From positions 6,944,001 through 7,008,000 of the forward strand of contig NC_135035.1 in the NCBI RefSeq assembly GCF_051020975.1: DNA of 64,000 nucleotides, given 5' to 3'. Position numbers and translations under genes: made by a program. Source of the DNA: Osmia lignaria lignaria. Its lineage: Eukaryota > Arthropoda > Insecta > Hymenoptera > Megachilidae. Each line of letters opens with the position of its first letter. Within the stretch, counting starts at the first letter, position 1. Under the pieces are notes generated by a model. That model saw only the letters and a program-made list of their open reading frames with translations, made no database searches and was not told where the DNA came from. This document shows positions 61,346 to 64,000 of the stretch, one piece after another.

Positions 61346-64000
61346 CTGATGTTGTGTTATCGGGGGAATGCTATGAACGGAGCGGATTATCTGCGTTTGC
61401 ATTTTATAATTTTGTGTGTATCAATCGCTGATATACACGAAGAATAGTTGCCTACTTATTAAGTATGATGATTAAAATTAGAATTTTTTCGAATTAGCGT
61501 TAGAGGAGCGAAACTCTAAAACAAGTGTCATTTTATTTAAATTCAACACTTACCCAGCAATAATTAGACTTTATATCTCTGTAAATTGCGCCACGGTGGC
61601 GAGCAGCCGCGAAGCACAGAGATCCAGAGACAATGGGGTTCTCGCGAAACAATGGCTGTCTCGTAGCCGGTGCTCGGTTCAGCGCTATAAACAATACCGT
61701 AGAGAGGCCCGGCTGATAGGGTCAAAGGGTCAGCCCCTGTGGGAGCTCATGACTCTCTTTACTCCTCTTCATCCACCTTCCAGACCCACCTCCGCCTCCA
61801 CTCTGGCAGGTTCTTCCTGAACGAGGTCACGAAATTAATTTTTCCTTTCTCACATGAGAGGGACGGCCACTGCTTTGTGATGCTTTACGGGTTTCGCTCA
61901 CTGTTTTGCTACCATGTATACAATTGCACTTGCATGTTGCGGGTGTAATTATAATTGCAACGATCCATGGTGCACGTTACGGTGGGTTTAACTCGTGGTT
62001 AATGTTTTTCTTCGAGAATGGATCTTACCAATCGAAAATAAATCTTCAGGAATAATATTTACTCAGTGCTCGCAGAGAAATTCTTGAAATAAAGACGAGA
62101 CGAGAGCGAGCAAGCAAGAAAGCAATCAATATCAACAGAGGAAACCCTCTCCCTGCTTCCCGTCCCTAATAAAAGGCTTGTTCGCGAAGCGGAAAAATGG
62201 GGTAGCGTGCAAAGCGAAGAAGACAGCGTAAAAGTCTTCTTACATACATTGGCAAAACCGCATCGACGACATAATCACTGTGATCGACGTAACGTCGGCA
62301 AAAGTAGAGACTCCGGTGTTCCTCGAGGACAAATCCCATCCTTCTTCAACTTTCATCCCCCCTGGATAAATTTCTCCCCTCTCTCGCGGCGAGTTTTTCT
62401 CGGGCAAAGTATGCAGCTGCACGAGCGTATTTCTGGCGCGAGGCAAGCTTGAAAAGCGGCGTCGCGGCCTACCTCTAATGACAATGTAGATGTGAATCAA
62501 GGTAATGATAATGCGTGGCTAGGCCGACACGCTGTACACGGATACGAGCGCATCCGTGCGTAAATCGCGAACAGAGTGACGGCCGAGCTGTTGACGTGTC
62601 ACGAGATGCGTTTCGGCCCCTCAATTTCCTGTAATCATCCGCTTCGTGTCCCAGCTTCGCTTCTTCCATCGCTTTTCGTCGAATCTTCGTCGTTTCACGC
62701 TTCTTCGTATCCAAGTTGAATCGTGACAGATAATCGTTTGGATAAATTGATCTCGGACACTTTTATCCTTTTTCTCAAATTATGAATGTCAGCTGCTTCT
62801 TTGCAGTAGTCTTAATAGTACGCTTGCATATAAAACAATGAACTCTAATTGTTACAGAAAATGTCAGGAGTCTCTTATGAAACAAGCAAAATGAAACTGA
62901 ATTTCTACGCGAGAGGTACACTGCAACGAATCTGATTGCATAACATACACGGAATCAATCAATTTGAACCGGTGAAGATGCGCCGCGACGTCGATCCAGT
63001 TTTCATCTGATTCGCTCGCGGAATTCCGCGTTGCGTCAACGTTTCACGACCCCACGTAGCGAGCCATTAACCCCGGTAGGAACGAGCGCCGTTGAAATTG
63101 CGCTTTTAGTTTAATTATAGTGAAAGTTTAGTCGGCGCGCGTGTACGTGTACGCAATAGCCGCGTCTCTGTTACGGAGAAGACCACGTGCCTTTGTTTCC
63201 ACGCGCGTTCCTTCCTTCTCCTTTTCTCTTAATTGCGATCGTTCCAATTAACAGACGTGTTTCCACCGTCCATCCAGCGAAATTCGCGGAATCTACCGTT
63301 CCATTGAAAACGATCGAGAAATTCCTTGATCGCTTCTACAGGTGATTTCGTATCACCGTAAAGGAACTGATTACACAAGGCTACTTGAAAGTGGACGTGA
63401 TGGAGTTTTAGAAATTTTTGAGAGAAAAATTTAACTTCCAAGTTTCATCCTTGGAGAATACTCAGCAGAAATATTGACTCCCTACAAAGTCATCAGTAAT
63501 ACTGACGAAACCATCTCCAAGGAGACTAATTCCAAGGGAAAGCTTCGACTATCAAGCACAATGTTTTTTTTCTTGCTTCTCCTAGCAATGATGTTTCCTG
63601 ACACAGTGAAATAAAGCAGCGACGTGTTGCGATCGCGAAGCGTAACAGATCACGACATTAATCGCGGATCATACTCTCGAAGCTCATGCAACTCCCTTAT
63701 TATCCATTAAGATCAATCATTGTTTTTACCATTACGTTTGATAGACTGAGTTGGAGAATAGCGACAAGAGGATGACCGATTCGCGACTTTCATCCGACGG
63801 TGTTCAATATCTTTCTTGCACTTTCTACATTCCAGCAGCACCGGTTCACGCGCATCGTCGATTACGCGGCAATAAGCCGAGCTACACGCTTTTTGCCGCT
63901 GCGGATCCGGCTTGATTAAGTTTTTCGCGTTATGTAAACAGTCGGAGGCGGATACATTGCACGGTAGCCGGTCGAATTTTTTGTTCGTAAACGCGAAGAT
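61346..64000. other. Stretch without a recognisable gene, to the window end
   Basis: CpG-rich patches at 61590-61830, 62200-62720 and 62950-63230 carry short ORFs on both strands with no domain. I see no exon that completes the SAM domain of the minus-strand gene. Confidence 0.4.

Overview
The window looks like nuclear DNA from an insect, most likely a hymenopteran and perhaps a bee. It has small exons with GT..AG introns, AT-rich intergenic DNA broken by CpG-rich patches, and four genes with clear animal homology. The organism call is inference from gene families and base composition.

Layout. (1) 1-11,000: the 3' end of a polypeptide GalNAc-transferase gene (+). Its catalytic exons lie to the left. 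The ricin-type lectin domain is here, with two alternative versions of its first (alpha) repeat exon, a fixed beta exon, a 203-bp tandem array that has copied the end of that beta exon three times, and the last exon. (2) 12,800-21,000: a BTB-BACK gene (+) resembling fly gprs / 'serine-enriched protein'. Seven coding exons sum to exactly 361 codons. The terminal TAA is followed in frame by 272 open codons, mostly coiled coil, so stop readthrough is a real possibility. Three Tc1/mariner-like MITEs lie in its last intron and 3' flank. (3) 24,000-25,960: a roughly 1.9-kb foldback repeat. Inverted arms and inverted minisatellites enclose six 93-bp units, each with a close match to the CTCF core motif. 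(4) 26,965-29,223: a complete five-exon secreted alpha-amylase gene (492 aa) with TATA box and poly(A) signal. (5) 29,414-32,823: the last exon of a SAM-domain gene (-), convergent with amylase, with a polyglutamine run. Its TGA stop is followed in frame by 47 open codons, a second readthrough candidate.

(6) 32,824-64,000: mostly intergenic, or a very long intron of the SAM gene. It holds tandem repeats, a hAT-like MITE with two perfect NRF1/EWG palindromes, a 752-bp palindromic element with tRNA-like sequence at its centre, and a second copy of an LTR-like element whose first copy is at 5 kb. Both copies of that element carry a CTCF-like core. Two short minus-strand ORFs with a membrane segment are weak gene candidates.

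The genes do not form one pathway. The GalNAc-transferase acts in the Golgi, amylase is secreted, and the BTB and SAM proteins are probably regulatory. The most notable themes are two independent readthrough candidates, alternative lectin exons, and mobile elements that carry motifs resembling insulator or promoter binding sites.
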